Assembly: GCA_045588655.1 (NCBI GenBank)
Contig: JAZNEP010000022.1
Span: 62,001-126,000 of the forward strand
Direction of reading: 5' to 3'
DNA: 64,000 nucleotides
From: SVFI01 sp045588655
GTDB lineage: Bacteria; Bacillota; Clostridia; Lachnospirales; Lachnospiraceae
How positions within the stretch are numbered: position 1 is the first letter of the stretch; each line of letters opens with the position of its first letter. The translations under genes were made by a program, and so were the position numbers. Below, piece after piece: positions 36,307-45,648 of the stretch. A model generated the notes under the pieces. It was not told where the DNA came from. It ran no database searches and was given only the letters and a program-made list of their open reading frames with translations.

Positions 36307-37545
36307 ATGAGATTTTTTCATATATCAGATCTTCATATCGGTAAGCAGTTGTATGGCTATCATCTGATAGAGGATCAAAAATATGTGTTGAGACAAATTA
36401 TAGACGCTATGGAAAAGGAACAACCGGATGCGCTTTTGATAGCGGGAGATATATATGATAAGCCGGTTCCGAGCGGTGAAGCAGTAACATTATTTGACTG
36501 GTTTTTGACGGAGGTGTCCAAAGTGTGTTTGCAGACACCGATTCTGATCATAGCCGGAAATCATGATTCTGCAAAGCGCATTGATTATGCAGGAGATATT
36601 CTCAGCCGCCAAAACATTCATATTGTCGGAACGCCGCCCCAGAAGCAAGGCGATGAGATTTACAAAATCACACAGAAGGATGAATTTGGTGAAGTGGATT
36701 TTTATTTGTTACCGTTTTTTAAGCCGGCTAATCTCCGTACGCTTTTTTCTGAGGATGAAAATTATGAAAGTATAGCCGCTGAGAGTGGTCCGAGTGAATA
36801 TGAAATCTATTTTGAAAAATTACTTGCGCGCCAATCGGTGGATGAAAGAAAAAGAAATGTTCTTTTGACACATCAGTTTTATGTGCCTGGAGATGGTACT
36901 GCGGTAGAGAGAACAGAGTCAGAAGTGATTACCGTTGGAACGCTGGAACATATTTCAACCGCACATCTGGCGCCATTTGAGTATGTAGCGATGGGGCACA
37001 TTCACCGTGGACAAAGATGCGGACAAGAGAGATATCGTTACAGCGGAACTCCGATGCCATATTCACTCAGTGAGGAAAATGACAGCAAAGCAATTACGGT
37101 TGTTACGCTCGCGGAGAAAGGAAGAGAAGCAGAGATTGAGACCATACCGCTAAAGCCACTGCGCAGAATAAGGAAATGCAAAGGTACAAAGAAGGAATTA
37201 ATTCAACTGGCAAAAGCGGAAGCAGAGGAGAGAAAAAGTCGAAATCCTGATTTGGAATGGTCAGAAGGTATTGATGATTATGTGTCTCTGATTGTGACCG
37301 ATGAAGAGCCGGGGCGCTTTGTACGAGAGGAACTGGGGATGAGTTATTCTCATATTTTGGAAATTAGATATGACAACCAGTTTATGAGACAACTGATTGG
37401 AGAAAGTCAGACAGCGCCACTTTCAAACAACTATTTTGAGATGTTTGAGCAGTTTTATGAGATGCGAAACGGGAATGCAATGAGCGAAGAAGAAAAGCAG
37501 ATTTTGTCAAAGATGCTTGATAGTGCACAGGAGGAAGAAGAATGA
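36307..37545 (+). CDS. sbcD: exonuclease SbcD
   Basis: A 412-residue Mre11-type nuclease. Phosphoesterase motifs in order: SDLHIGK (7-13), AGDIYDKP (about 47-54), IAGNHDSAKR (about 80-89), LTHQFY, and GHIHRGQ (about 225-231), all with their metal ligands. With SbcC it cuts hairpins and processes DNA ends. ATG overlaps sbcC by 4 bp (ATGA). Confidence 0.95.
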   Translation: MRFFHISDLHIGKQLYGYHLIEDQKYVLRQIIDAMEKEQPDALLIAGDIYDKPVPSGEAVTLFDWFLTEVSKVCLQTPILIIAGNHDSAKRIDYAGDILSRQNIHIVGTPPQKQGDEIYKITQKDEFGEVDFYLLPFFKPANLRTLFSEDENYESIAAESGPSEYEIYFEKLLARQSVDERKRNVLLTHQFYVPGDGTAVERTESEVITVGTLEHISTAHLAPFEYVAMGHIHRGQRCGQERYRYSGTPMPYSLSEENDSKAITVVTLAEKGREAEIETIPLKPLRRIRKCKGTKKELIQLAKAEAEERKSRNPDLEWSEGIDDYVSLIVTDEEPGRFVREELGMSYSHILEIRYDNQFMRQLIGESQTAPLSNNYFEMFEQFYEMRNGNAMSEEEKQILSKMLDSAQEEEE

Positions 37546-40400
37546 GACCGATGCAGTTAACGATTTCGGCGTTTGGTTCCTATGCAGGCAAGGAGAGGCC
37601 GATTGACTTTTCAAGAGTTTCGGAGAAGCTGTTTTTGATTAGCGGAGATACCGGAGCGGGAAAGACGACGGTATTTGATGCGATTACATTTGCTCTTTAT
37701 GGAATGACGAGTGGCGGGGAGCGAAGCGGGAATATGATGCGTAGTCAGTATGCAGATCCGACACAGGAAACATATGTACAGTTTACGTTTGACTATGACG
37801 GACAAATTTATACCATTCGCAGGAGTCCGCAGTATCAGATAGAAAAGAAGAACAAAAATGGAGAAACTAAATTACAGGAGCAAAAAGAAAAGGTTTGGAT
37901 TGAGTATCCGGATGGCAGCCGCAACGAGGGACGTCTGAAAGAGGTCAATCAGGAGATTATTCAGCTGGTAGGCCTTGATTTTGGTCAGTTCACACAGATT
38001 GCTATGATTGCGCAGGGTGATTTTATGAAGCTTCTTCGAGCAAAAACTGAGGATAAGAAAAAGATTTTTTCAAAATTGTTTCACACAGAAATTTGTTTTG
38101 TTCTCGAAGAAAAGTTAAAGCGTGCGAAAGGCGAGCTTGACAGGCAGCTGGAACAGAATGAGATACTTTGCAGACAGGAACTTTTGCAGGCAGAACTTTT
38201 GCAGTATGTAGAGAAGAACGAGCAGTCGCTTGCGTCGAGGCTTTCTTTGCAGAGCGAGGAAATGTTAAAAACACTCGATCAGCAGATAGAAGAGTATAAA
38301 ACGCAGGAAAAAGATAGTCATGCTCGGATGGAAAAGCTAAGCAGAGAAAAAGCAAGATTACAGCGGCTGAGCGAGGAGCTGACCCGTCTGCAACAGCAGA
38401 TGGAACAGGCCAAGGAAACGTTGGAGAAGACAAAGAAAAGGAAAGAGGAGACAGAGAAAGCGTTTGTATCAGCAAAGGAGGATACAAGAAAAGCGGAGGA
38501 AGAATGGATCCTGGGTCAAGAAAAAATCAGAGACAGGATGGCATCTTTGAAAAATACGCTTCCGAAATATAAAGAGTGCGATGAATGGAAGAAAAAAAAG
38601 CAGGGCGCACAAAATCTGATATCGGACCTTTCGCATCGTGAGCAGGAGATTGCAAAGGAATGCGAAGAACTGCTGTTGCAGGCGCAAAGATTGCAGGAAG
38701 AGATGCAACAGAATAAAGATTGTGAGACAAAGCTTCTTACATTGATAGCTGCAAGACAAAAGAGTGAGGAGCAATATAAAAAGGCAGAGGATCTAAAAGA
38801 GAATGCGGAGCAGCTTTGTCAAAAAGGAAAGGAGTATAAGGAGGCGAAGGAAGCAACGATACGTGCGAGGGAAGCATATGAAATTGCACGTAACCGGGCA
38901 GAGAGGGCTCATGATTTGTTATTGCTTGGATTTGCGGGTATTATGGCTGAGGAGCTTGAGGAAAACAGTCCATGCCCGGTCTGCGGATCGACCACGCATC
39001 CTGATAAGGCTGAGCTTTCCGGTGAAATTCCAAAACAGGAAGAGGTCGAGGAGGCGAAGCAACAGGCCGGTCTTGCGGAAGAGAAATTTCGCCGTACATC
39101 GGAAATGGCAGCGGATGCAAAGACAGATTATGAAACAGTCAGACTGCATATTATTCGGCAGTTGGCAGAGCAAACAGTGGATACTCCGGAAGCGAGCGAA
39201 GATGAGTCTTTGGCAGAACAGGTAAGAGGTTTGTATATAGAAAGCAGGGAATCACTTGAGAAAGCCGTAGACCAGGAGAAAAAACAGGAGCAGATTGTTC
39301 GCATTTATCGAAACTGGATGAAGCAAACGGAAGACATTTCTGAGAGACTTGTCGAAAAAAAGGAGCAACGGGAGAAGATAAGTCAGCAATGTGCGGAGGC
39401 AGAAAAAGAACTTGCAGTTGCGCAAAATGCCTATGAAACAGCCAGAGCAGGACTGATGTTTGATTCAGAGAAAGAAGCTCTTACAAAGATGCAGAGTCTT
39501 CAAACAAAATGGTCCAAGTTGGAGCAGCAGCTCACAAAAGCCCGAACAACGGAAATAGAGCTGACAGCACAATTGGCAGAACTGGAAGGTCGCCTGCACG
39601 AACAGATTAGAGGAAGTGATTTAGCGACCAAAGCATATGAAAAGCAAAGAACGAATACGGAAAAAGCCTATGGAACGCAGCAGGAGGAATTGTGGCAAAA
39701 CTGCATAACGCAGATGGCAGTAGAAGAGAAACAATTGGAAAAGAGTATGAGAGAGAATGTTCGTGCCATAACATGTAAACAATCGGCAAGAAAAGCGCTG
39801 GCGATGCTTTTTAAAGAGCGGGAGGAACTATATCAAAAAATGGTTCCGGTGGAAAAGTTGCACCGCACTGTTTCCGGAAGGCAGACCGGAAAAACAAAGC
39901 TTGATTTCGAAACATACGTGCAGCGAAGATATTTGGAACAGATACTGTATGAGGCGAATCAGCGCTTTTTGGAAATGTCAGGTGGACAGTTTGTACTGAA
40001 AATGAAGGAGACAGATCAGGCAGGGCAAAAGAGCAATGAAGGTCTTGATCTCATGGTATATTCTACTGTGACAAGAAGCAGCCGCGACATAGCAACACTC
40101 TCCGGTGGAGAATCGTTTATGGCGGCACTTTGTCTGGCACTCGGACTTGCAGATGTGGTAAAAAGAGCTGCGGGCAGCATTCATTTGGATATGATGTTTA
40201 TAGATGAGGGATTTGGTTCCTTGGACGAACAGGCAAGAGACCAGGCAGTACAGATGTTGCTTGCACTTACTGTGGCAGAAGGCAAAGGCGGAAGAATGAT
40301 TGGTATCATTTCGCATGTGGCCGAATTAAAACAACAAATCGGTAATATACTTTATGTAAACAAAACAGAAAGCGGAAGCAAGATACACTGGAAAGAATGA
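37542..40400 (+). CDS. sbcC: exonuclease subunit SbcC (SMC-like ATPase)
   Basis: A 952-residue Rad50-type ATPase. Walker A GDTGAGKTTVFDAITFALYG at about 34-53. Long coiled coils (about 185-450 and 510-770) flank a zinc hook CPVCGSTTHP at about 478. The C-terminal half-ATPase has ATLSGGESFMAALCLALGLA and MMFIDEGFGSLDEQ. Start overlaps sbcD by 4 bp. Full length for the family. Confidence 0.95.
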   Translation: MRPMQLTISAFGSYAGKERPIDFSRVSEKLFLISGDTGAGKTTVFDAITFALYGMTSGGERSGNMMRSQYADPTQETYVQFTFDYDGQIYTIRRSPQYQIEKKNKNGETKLQEQKEKVWIEYPDGSRNEGRLKEVNQEIIQLVGLDFGQFTQIAMIAQGDFMKLLRAKTEDKKKIFSKLFHTEICFVLEEKLKRAKGELDRQLEQNEILCRQELLQAELLQYVEKNEQSLASRLSLQSEEMLKTLDQQIEEYKTQEKDSHARMEKLSREKARLQRLSEELTRLQQQMEQAKETLEKTKKRKEETEKAFVSAKEDTRKAEEEWILGQEKIRDRMASLKNTLPKYKECDEWKKKKQGAQNLISDLSHREQEIAKECEELLLQAQRLQEEMQQNKDCETKLLTLIAARQKSEEQYKKAEDLKENAEQLCQKGKEYKEAKEATIRAREAYEIARNRAERAHDLLLLGFAGIMAEELEENSPCPVCGSTTHPDKAELSGEIPKQEEVEEAKQQAGLAEEKFRRTSEMAADAKTDYETVRLHIIRQLAEQTVDTPEASEDESLAEQVRGLYIESRESLEKAVDQEKKQEQIVRIYRNWMKQTEDISERLVEKKEQREKISQQCAEAEKELAVAQNAYETARAGLMFDSEKEALTKMQSLQTKWSKLEQQLTKARTTEIELTAQLAELEGRLHEQIRGSDLATKAYEKQRTNTEKAYGTQQEELWQNCITQMAVEEKQLEKSMRENVRAITCKQSARKALAMLFKEREELYQKMVPVEKLHRTVSGRQTGKTKLDFETYVQRRYLEQILYEANQRFLEMSGGQFVLKMKETDQAGQKSNEGLDLMVYSTVTRSSRDIATLSGGESFMAALCLALGLADVVKRAAGSIHLDMMFIDEGFGSLDEQARDQAVQMLLALTVAEGKGGRMIGIISHVAELKQQIGNILYVNKTESGSKIHWKE

Positions 40401-40451
40401 TAATAGAAAAAAGTGATAACAAATAAAGTGATTGATTTACGGAGGAATACT

Positions 40452-40994
40452 ATGAGAATCGGAATGGGATATGACGTACATCGTCTGGTAGAAGATAGAA
40501 AGTTGATAATCGGAGGCGTTGAAATACCTTACGAAAAGGGATTGCTCGGACATTCGGATGCGGATGTGTTGTTGCATGTGATTATGGATGCACTTTTAGG
40601 AGCGGCTGCACTTGGTGATATCGGAAAGCATTTTCCGGACACCGATCCGAAGTACAAGGGTGCAGACAGTATGAAATTGTTGGAATACGTGGGAGAACTT
40701 TTGGAAGAGAACAACTATTTCATTGAAAATATTGATGCCACCATTATTGCACAGCAGCCTAAAATGAGACCCTATATTGATCAGATGCGTGAAAATATTG
40801 CAAAAGTTCTCGGAATTGAGATATCACAGGTGAATGTGAAGGCTACGACAGAAGAAGGACTCGGATTTACAGGAAGCATGGAAGGAATCAGCGCGCAGGC
40901 GATTTGTATGTTAATCAGTCCCTCAAATCTGGTAGCAGAAGATGTAATGGCAAGAGGATGCGAGGGGTGTCCGGGGTGTAAATCCCAAAATTAG
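40452..40994 (+). CDS. ispF: 2-C-methyl-D-erythritol 2,4-cyclodiphosphate synthase with Cys-rich tail
   Basis: A 180-residue enzyme of the MEP isoprenoid pathway. Start at 40452 (MRIGMGYDVHR) with GGAGG upstream. Metal ligands in GYDVHR and LLGHSDADV; HFPDTDPKYKGADS and TTEEGLGFTGSMEGISAQA are typical. The family usually stops about 20 residues after the last conserved element; here an extra tail ends in ARGCEGCPGCKSQN, with three Cys. Whether the tail binds metal is unknown. Confidence 0.94.
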   Translation: MRIGMGYDVHRLVEDRKLIIGGVEIPYEKGLLGHSDADVLLHVIMDALLGAAALGDIGKHFPDTDPKYKGADSMKLLEYVGELLEENNYFIENIDATIIAQQPKMRPYIDQMRENIAKVLGIEISQVNVKATTEEGLGFTGSMEGISAQAICMLISPSNLVAEDVMARGCEGCPGCKSQN

Positions 40995-41046
40995 GTGAAG
41001 CAAAAAGTAAAGATACGGAAGTAAAAAGGAACACAGGAAAAGTAGA

Positions 41047-41931
41047 ATGCAGAATCTAAAATTATGTAAACTAACGGGCGGGCAGTTTATGCGTACTAGG
41101 GAGTTGTATGAAGAAGTATTTGACAGCGATTCCAAAGCCTTTGTTGATTATTATTATGAGGTAAAAACAAAAAGAAGTATCGCTCTTATACTGGAAAATG
41201 TGCAAGGTGAGATCGTGTCTATGCTTCATCTCAATCCTTACCAATTGAAGGTGCGCACAGAAAGAGGACTAGAGCCTGTTTCTGCATATTATATTGTGGC
41301 AGTTGCAACGAAAAAGGAATATCGTCACAGAGGCTGTATGAGGCGTCTGCTGCTGGAAGCAGAAAAGGTTTGTGAGCAGAACCAAGTTCCATTTTTATTT
41401 CTAATGCCGGCGGATTCGGCCATTTATACACCTTTCGGTTACACGTATCGTTATAGTCGTCCGGTATTTCGATTTACAGGGAGCAAACTACCAAGCGCAG
41501 TAAAGATGGTTTGTCTTGGAGAAGAGTTATCGTCCGAGCATTGGGAAGCGCTGGCAGTAGGTACGAATCGTATCTTGGAGCAGCAATATGATTTTTTTGT
41601 AGAGCGAGACAAAGAGTATTATGTAAACTTATATAAAGAAGTCAAGGCGCAAAACGGAGAAATGGGACTATTTTATTTCGATGAACAGCCGTTGGGATAT
41701 TATGCAAAAACCGGAGAAGAGCCCAATCTGTTTTGTGGACAGGATGGCATAGGTGAGGCATTGATATCCGAACAATTTTTAGAGTTATGTAAACATGAGG
41801 GGTTGGAGATACCAATCACGATTTCAAAGGAAAGATATCCCATAATTATGGGAAAAGTATTACCTTTTGCAACGAAATGGGAAGCTTGGATTTCGCCTGA
41901 GAGAAGAGGTTGTTTAAATGAGCTAGTCTAG
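41047..41931 (+). CDS. GNAT family N-acetyltransferase (Eis-like)
   Basis: A 294-residue protein. The N-terminal GNAT domain has the acetyl-CoA loop YIVAVATKKEYRHRGCMRRLL (about residues 82-102) and LMPADSAIYTPFGYTYRYSR after it. C-terminal 130 residues are less conserved. Substrate unknown. It lies 52 bp after ispF and is followed by the T-box promoter region. Confidence 0.85.
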   Translation: MQNLKLCKLTGGQFMRTRELYEEVFDSDSKAFVDYYYEVKTKRSIALILENVQGEIVSMLHLNPYQLKVRTERGLEPVSAYYIVAVATKKEYRHRGCMRRLLLEAEKVCEQNQVPFLFLMPADSAIYTPFGYTYRYSRPVFRFTGSKLPSAVKMVCLGEELSSEHWEALAVGTNRILEQQYDFFVERDKEYYVNLYKEVKAQNGEMGLFYFDEQPLGYYAKTGEEPNLFCGQDGIGEALISEQFLELCKHEGLEIPITISKERYPIIMGKVLPFATKWEAWISPERRGCLNELV

Positions 41932-41986
41932 CATCTTTGCAAAAGAAGTTATCGGATGCAATGCGAAGCGGCAGAAGAAAAACACC

Positions 41987-42015
41987 TTGACAAAAAACGG
42001 TGTTTCTCCTATTCT
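41987..42015 (+). promoter_or_regulatory. promoter of the cys T-box operon with embedded inverted repeat
   Basis: TTGACA, 17 bp, TATTCT. The inverted repeat AAACACC / GGTGTTT (41980-41986 and 41999-42005) brackets the -35, so it is either an operator or the terminator of the preceding gene. Confidence 0.75.
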
Positions 42016-42019
42016 AGAG

Positions 42020-42306
42020 AAAAGGCAATGAACGAAAAGAGTAGCTGGAGAGCGAATTGAAAGAGAGTAACTGTCATCGGCTGAAAGCAGTTATCATGCA
42101 GCACCAGTGAAGTGCATTCGGGAGTCGGTCTGTGGAAGATATGTACACCTGATACGTGGTTTACATAAGTATACAGATCCGTAGAGTCCGCGTTAAGGAT
42201 ATTGAGTGTTGAAATGTGAGATGAATCAATTAGACGTCACATTTCTTCAGTAGAGTGGAACCGCGATGATATCGTCTCTATACTATAGCATAGAGGCGAT
42301 TTTTTA
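42020..42306 (+). promoter_or_regulatory. T-box riboswitch, Cys-specific (UGC specifier)
   Basis: A T-box leader of about 290 nt. The conserved T-box TGGAACCGCG lies at 42256-42265, and the specifier codon TGC is at 42113-42115 in a GTGAAGTGCAT context. The terminator stem ATCGTCTCTAT / ATAGAGGCGAT (42271-42300) is followed by T6. Uncharged tRNA-Cys should stabilise the antiterminator and allow transcription of cysE-cysS and downstream genes. Confidence 0.95.
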
Positions 42307-42327
42307 TTGTATAAGAAAGGTTATCGA

Positions 42328-43008
42328 ATGGGTTATATAAAAAGGATTAAGGAAGAGATTGAGGTCATTCGTCAAAGAGACCCTGCGATTCACTCCAATA
42401 TGGAAGTATTTTTATACCCGAGCTTTAAAGTGATGATACATTATCGACTTGCCCATAAGATGTATTTGAAAAGGCGCTACTTTTTAGCACGCTGGATTTC
42501 ACAAAGGGCAGCAAGAAAGACCGGAATAGAGATTCATCCAGGAGCGCAGATTGGGAAAGGATTTTTCATTGATCACGGAAATGGCGTTATTATTGGCGAG
42601 ACGACGATCATCGGTGACAATGTGACACTCTATCAAGGTGTGACGCTTGGTGGTACAGGTAAAGAGCAGGGAAAACGTCATCCGACCATTGGAAATAATG
42701 TGATGATTAGTGCCGGAGCCAAGGTGCTTGGATCATTTAAAATCGGCGATAATTCTAAAATTGGAGCCGGAAGCGTAGTGCTTGAGGAAGTTCCGCCAAA
42801 TTCTACCGTAGTTGGGGTTCCGGGGAGAGTTGTAAAACGAAATAATGTTTCACTTCCACAGGAAGAGATGGATCAGGTGCATCTTCCGGACCCGGTAAGA
42901 GAAGATATTGCAATGCTGCAACAGGCAAATGCAACCTTAACCAATCGCTTGATTGAAATGGAAAATGAGATCAAAAAAATAAAAAAGAATGAGAAAGAGA
43001 GGGACTAA
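42328..43008 (+). CDS. cysE: serine O-acetyltransferase
   Basis: A 226-residue protein of the short CysE/EpsC-type, making O-acetylserine, the precursor of cysteine. A left-handed beta-helix of hexapeptide repeats runs from about 70 to 165 (IHPGAQIGKGFFIDHGNGV, IIGDNVTLYQGVTLGG, IGNNVMISAGAKVLG). Start 42328 chosen: AGAAAGG lies 7 bp upstream; an upstream TTG (42307) overlaps the terminator T run. The coiled C-terminus (EMENEIKKIKKNEKE) is charged. First gene after the Cys T-box. Confidence 0.95.
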   Translation: MGYIKRIKEEIEVIRQRDPAIHSNMEVFLYPSFKVMIHYRLAHKMYLKRRYFLARWISQRAARKTGIEIHPGAQIGKGFFIDHGNGVIIGETTIIGDNVTLYQGVTLGGTGKEQGKRHPTIGNNVMISAGAKVLGSFKIGDNSKIGAGSVVLEEVPPNSTVVGVPGRVVKRNNVSLPQEEMDQVHLPDPVREDIAMLQQANATLTNRLIEMENEIKKIKKNEKERD

Positions 43009-43013
43009 ATAAA

Positions 43014-44417
43014 ATGAAACTGTACAATACACTGACAAGAAAGAAAGAAGACTTTAAGCCGAATGTAGAAGGAAAGGTAAACATGTATACGTGCGGACCT
43101 ACTGTATATCATTTTGCACATATCGGTAATTTAAGAAGTTATATTATGGAGGACGTGCTTGAGAAAACACTTCGTTACGCTGATTATGATGTGAAACGTG
43201 TTATGAACATTACAGATGTGGGTCATCTGGCTTCCGATGCGGATACCGGTGAGGATAAAATGCTCAAAGGCGCCAAAAGAGAAAATAAGACAGTAATGGA
43301 AATTGCCAAATTCTATACCGATGCATTCTTTTCGGATTGCGAAAAGCTCAATATTAAGACGCCGGATGTCGTGGAGCCTGCAACCAACTGTATTGATGAG
43401 TTTATTGAAATGATTCAGAAACTACTGGAAAAAGGGTATGCGTACCAGGCAGGTGAAAATATCTATTTTGACACATCTAAACTGGATTCCTATTATGTGT
43501 TCGGAAATCAGAATGAAGAGGAATTGATGGTTGGTGTGCGTGATGATGTGACTGAGGATGAGAATAAGAAAAATAAAAATGATTTTGTATTGTGGTTTAC
43601 AAAGTCTAAGTTTGAGGATCAGGCACTCAAATGGGACAGCCCATGGGGCGTGGGATATCCGGGATGGCATATCGAATGTTCTTGCATCAGTATGAAGCAT
43701 CTTGGAGAATATATGGACATTCATTGTGGTGGCATTGACAATATGTTCCCGCATCACACAAACGAGATTGCGCAGAGTGAAGCTTATCTTGGACATAAAT
43801 GGTGTAATTATTGGTTCCATGTGCATCACTTAAACGATCAGTCAGGAAAAATGAGCAAGTCAAAGGGTGAGTTTTTAACCGTTTCTTTATTGGAAGAAAA
43901 AGGATATGATCCTTTGGCATACAGATTTTTTTGTCTGCAGTCACACTACAGAAAACCTCTGATTTTTTCGTTTGAAGCCCTGGATCAGGCAACAGGCACC
44001 TATAAAAAATTAAAGAAGCGTATTGCTGAGCTTAGCAAAGATAGCACCGTGGATGAAAATGCAGTGAAGGAATATAAACAGAAGTTTGTGGAAGCAGTTG
44101 GAAATGATATGAATACTTCTATGGGTATTACGTATGTGTACGATGTGCTGAAGTCCGAAATGAATGATGCAACCAAACGCGCTATCATCGAAAGCTATGA
44201 TTATGTGCTGGGTCTTGATTTATTAAAAGAGGAACTGGCGCAGGAAAGCGGCGTTGATGCAGAACTGGAAGCTTATGTACTTGGAAAGATTGAAGAGCGT
44301 AAGCTGGCGAAAAAGGAAAAGAATTTTGCGTTGGCGGATGCGATTAGAAACGAATTACTGGAAAAAGGTATCGTGTTAGAAGATACCAGAGAAGGTGTAA
44401 AATGGAAAAGAGCTTAA
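43014..44417 (+). CDS. cysS: cysteine--tRNA ligase
   Basis: A 467-residue class I synthetase: MYTCGPTVYHFAHIGNLRSY (HIGN box, Cys zinc ligand), GWHIECSCIS, HCGGIDNMFPHHTNEIAQSE, and KMSKSKGEFLTV near residue 280. All catalytic and zinc-binding motifs present. Located 5 bp after cysE. Confidence 0.97.
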   Translation: MKLYNTLTRKKEDFKPNVEGKVNMYTCGPTVYHFAHIGNLRSYIMEDVLEKTLRYADYDVKRVMNITDVGHLASDADTGEDKMLKGAKRENKTVMEIAKFYTDAFFSDCEKLNIKTPDVVEPATNCIDEFIEMIQKLLEKGYAYQAGENIYFDTSKLDSYYVFGNQNEEELMVGVRDDVTEDENKKNKNDFVLWFTKSKFEDQALKWDSPWGVGYPGWHIECSCISMKHLGEYMDIHCGGIDNMFPHHTNEIAQSEAYLGHKWCNYWFHVHHLNDQSGKMSKSKGEFLTVSLLEEKGYDPLAYRFFCLQSHYRKPLIFSFEALDQATGTYKKLKKRIAELSKDSTVDENAVKEYKQKFVEAVGNDMNTSMGITYVYDVLKSEMNDATKRAIIESYDYVLGLDLLKEELAQESGVDAELEAYVLGKIEERKLAKKEKNFALADAIRNELLEKGIVLEDTREGVKWKRA

Positions 44418-44842
44418 GTTTGCTTGGTCAGATAAAGGAACAATTTGAATGTAAACCCATCGATGTGAGGACGTATTCACCACTTACGCTTGCTTTTGTC
44501 GGTGATTGTATCTTTGATTTGATTGTCAGAACCGTTATTGTGGAACGGGGGAATCGCGCGACAAGTGGTTTACATAAGTCGAAAAGCGAAATTGTGAAAG
44601 CCCAATCGCAGGCAGAGATGATAGAGGCGTTGTTGCCGGAACTTACAGAGGATGAGCAGTCGGTATATCGCAGAGGGCGTAATGCAAAATCCTATACGAC
44701 GGCGAAGAATGCATCGATTGGTGATTATCGAAAAGCAACCGGTTTTGAAGCATTGATTGGATATTTGTATCTTCAGGATCAGATGGAACGTGTATTGGAA
44801 CTTGTTAAGAAAGGGTTAAATGCAATCGGGACAGAAATTTAA
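44402..44842 (+). CDS. mrnC: Mini-ribonuclease 3
   Basis: A 146-residue RNase III-type dimer without dsRNA-binding domain; matures the ends of 23S rRNA precursor. Key residues in LAFVGDCIFDLIVRT and KATGFEALIGYLYL. It overlaps the cysS end by 16 bp, as in Bacillus, where the genes are also adjacent. Confidence 0.94.
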   Translation: MEKSLSLLGQIKEQFECKPIDVRTYSPLTLAFVGDCIFDLIVRTVIVERGNRATSGLHKSKSEIVKAQSQAEMIEALLPELTEDEQSVYRRGRNAKSYTTAKNASIGDYRKATGFEALIGYLYLQDQMERVLELVKKGLNAIGTEI

Positions 44843-44898
44843 TGAAGATAGACAGTTAAAAAAGCAGGGAGATGTCATTCCTGCAGAAAGAGGTTAGC

Positions 44899-45648
44899 AT
44901 GCGTTACGAAGAATTTACGATAGAGGGAAGAAATGCGGTAATTGAAGCCTTTCGCAGCAAAAAACCCATGGATAAGGTGTTTATGCTGGATGGCTGTCAG
45001 GATGGACCGATGATGACAATACGTCGTGAGGCAAAGAAGCACGATGTAATGATTAAGTATGTTTCAAAAGATCGATTGGATCAGATGTCAGAAACAGGGA
45101 AACATCAGGGCGTGATTGCGTATGCGGCTGCATATGAATATGCACAGGTGGAAGACATTTTAGAAAATGCCAGAAAAAAAGGAGAAGATCCATTTGTCAT
45201 ACTTTTGGATAATATTGAGGACCCACACAATCTGGGGGCTATTATCCGGACAGCGAATCAGGCTGGAGCGCATGGAGTTATCATTCCCAAAAACCGGGCA
45301 GTCGGCTTGACAGCAACGGTTGCGAAGGCATCCGCGGGAGCGCTGAATTATACACCGGTTGCGAAAGTAACCAATTTATCAAAAACAATCGAAGAGTTGA
45401 AGAAGGAAGGTCTGTGGTTTGTCTGTGCAGATATGGACGGACAGATGATGTATCAATTGGATTTGAAAGGACCAATCGGACTGGTAATTGGAAATGAAGG
45501 CGAAGGAGTCAGCCGTCTTGTAAAGCAAACGTGTGACTTTACTGCGACAATACCGATGAAGGGAGACATTGATTCTCTCAATGCATCGGTAGCAGCAGGG
45601 ATTCTTTCCTATGAAATCGTGCGACAGAGAATGGGAGTGTCAAAGTGA
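44899..45648 (+). CDS. rlmB: 23S rRNA (guanosine-2'-O)-methyltransferase RlmB family
   Basis: A 249-residue SPOUT methyltransferase. N-terminal substrate-binding domain, then LLDNIEDPHNLGAIIRTANQ, GLVIGNEGEGVSRL and SLNASVAAGILSYEIVRQR knot motifs. Start 44899 has AGAGG 5-9 bp upstream; an ATG at 44872 is an alternative. Adjacent to mrnC and sigH, with a 4-bp GTGA overlap to the latter. Confidence 0.92.
   Translation: MRYEEFTIEGRNAVIEAFRSKKPMDKVFMLDGCQDGPMMTIRREAKKHDVMIKYVSKDRLDQMSETGKHQGVIAYAAAYEYAQVEDILENARKKGEDPFVILLDNIEDPHNLGAIIRTANQAGAHGVIIPKNRAVGLTATVAKASAGALNYTPVAKVTNLSKTIEELKKEGLWFVCADMDGQMMYQLDLKGPIGLVIGNEGEGVSRLVKQTCDFTATIPMKGDIDSLNASVAAGILSYEIVRQRMGVSK

Noticed and set aside
38023..38774. 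Antisense frames within sbcC
   Set aside because: Artefacts of the Glu/Lys/Gln-rich coiled-coil codons read backwards.
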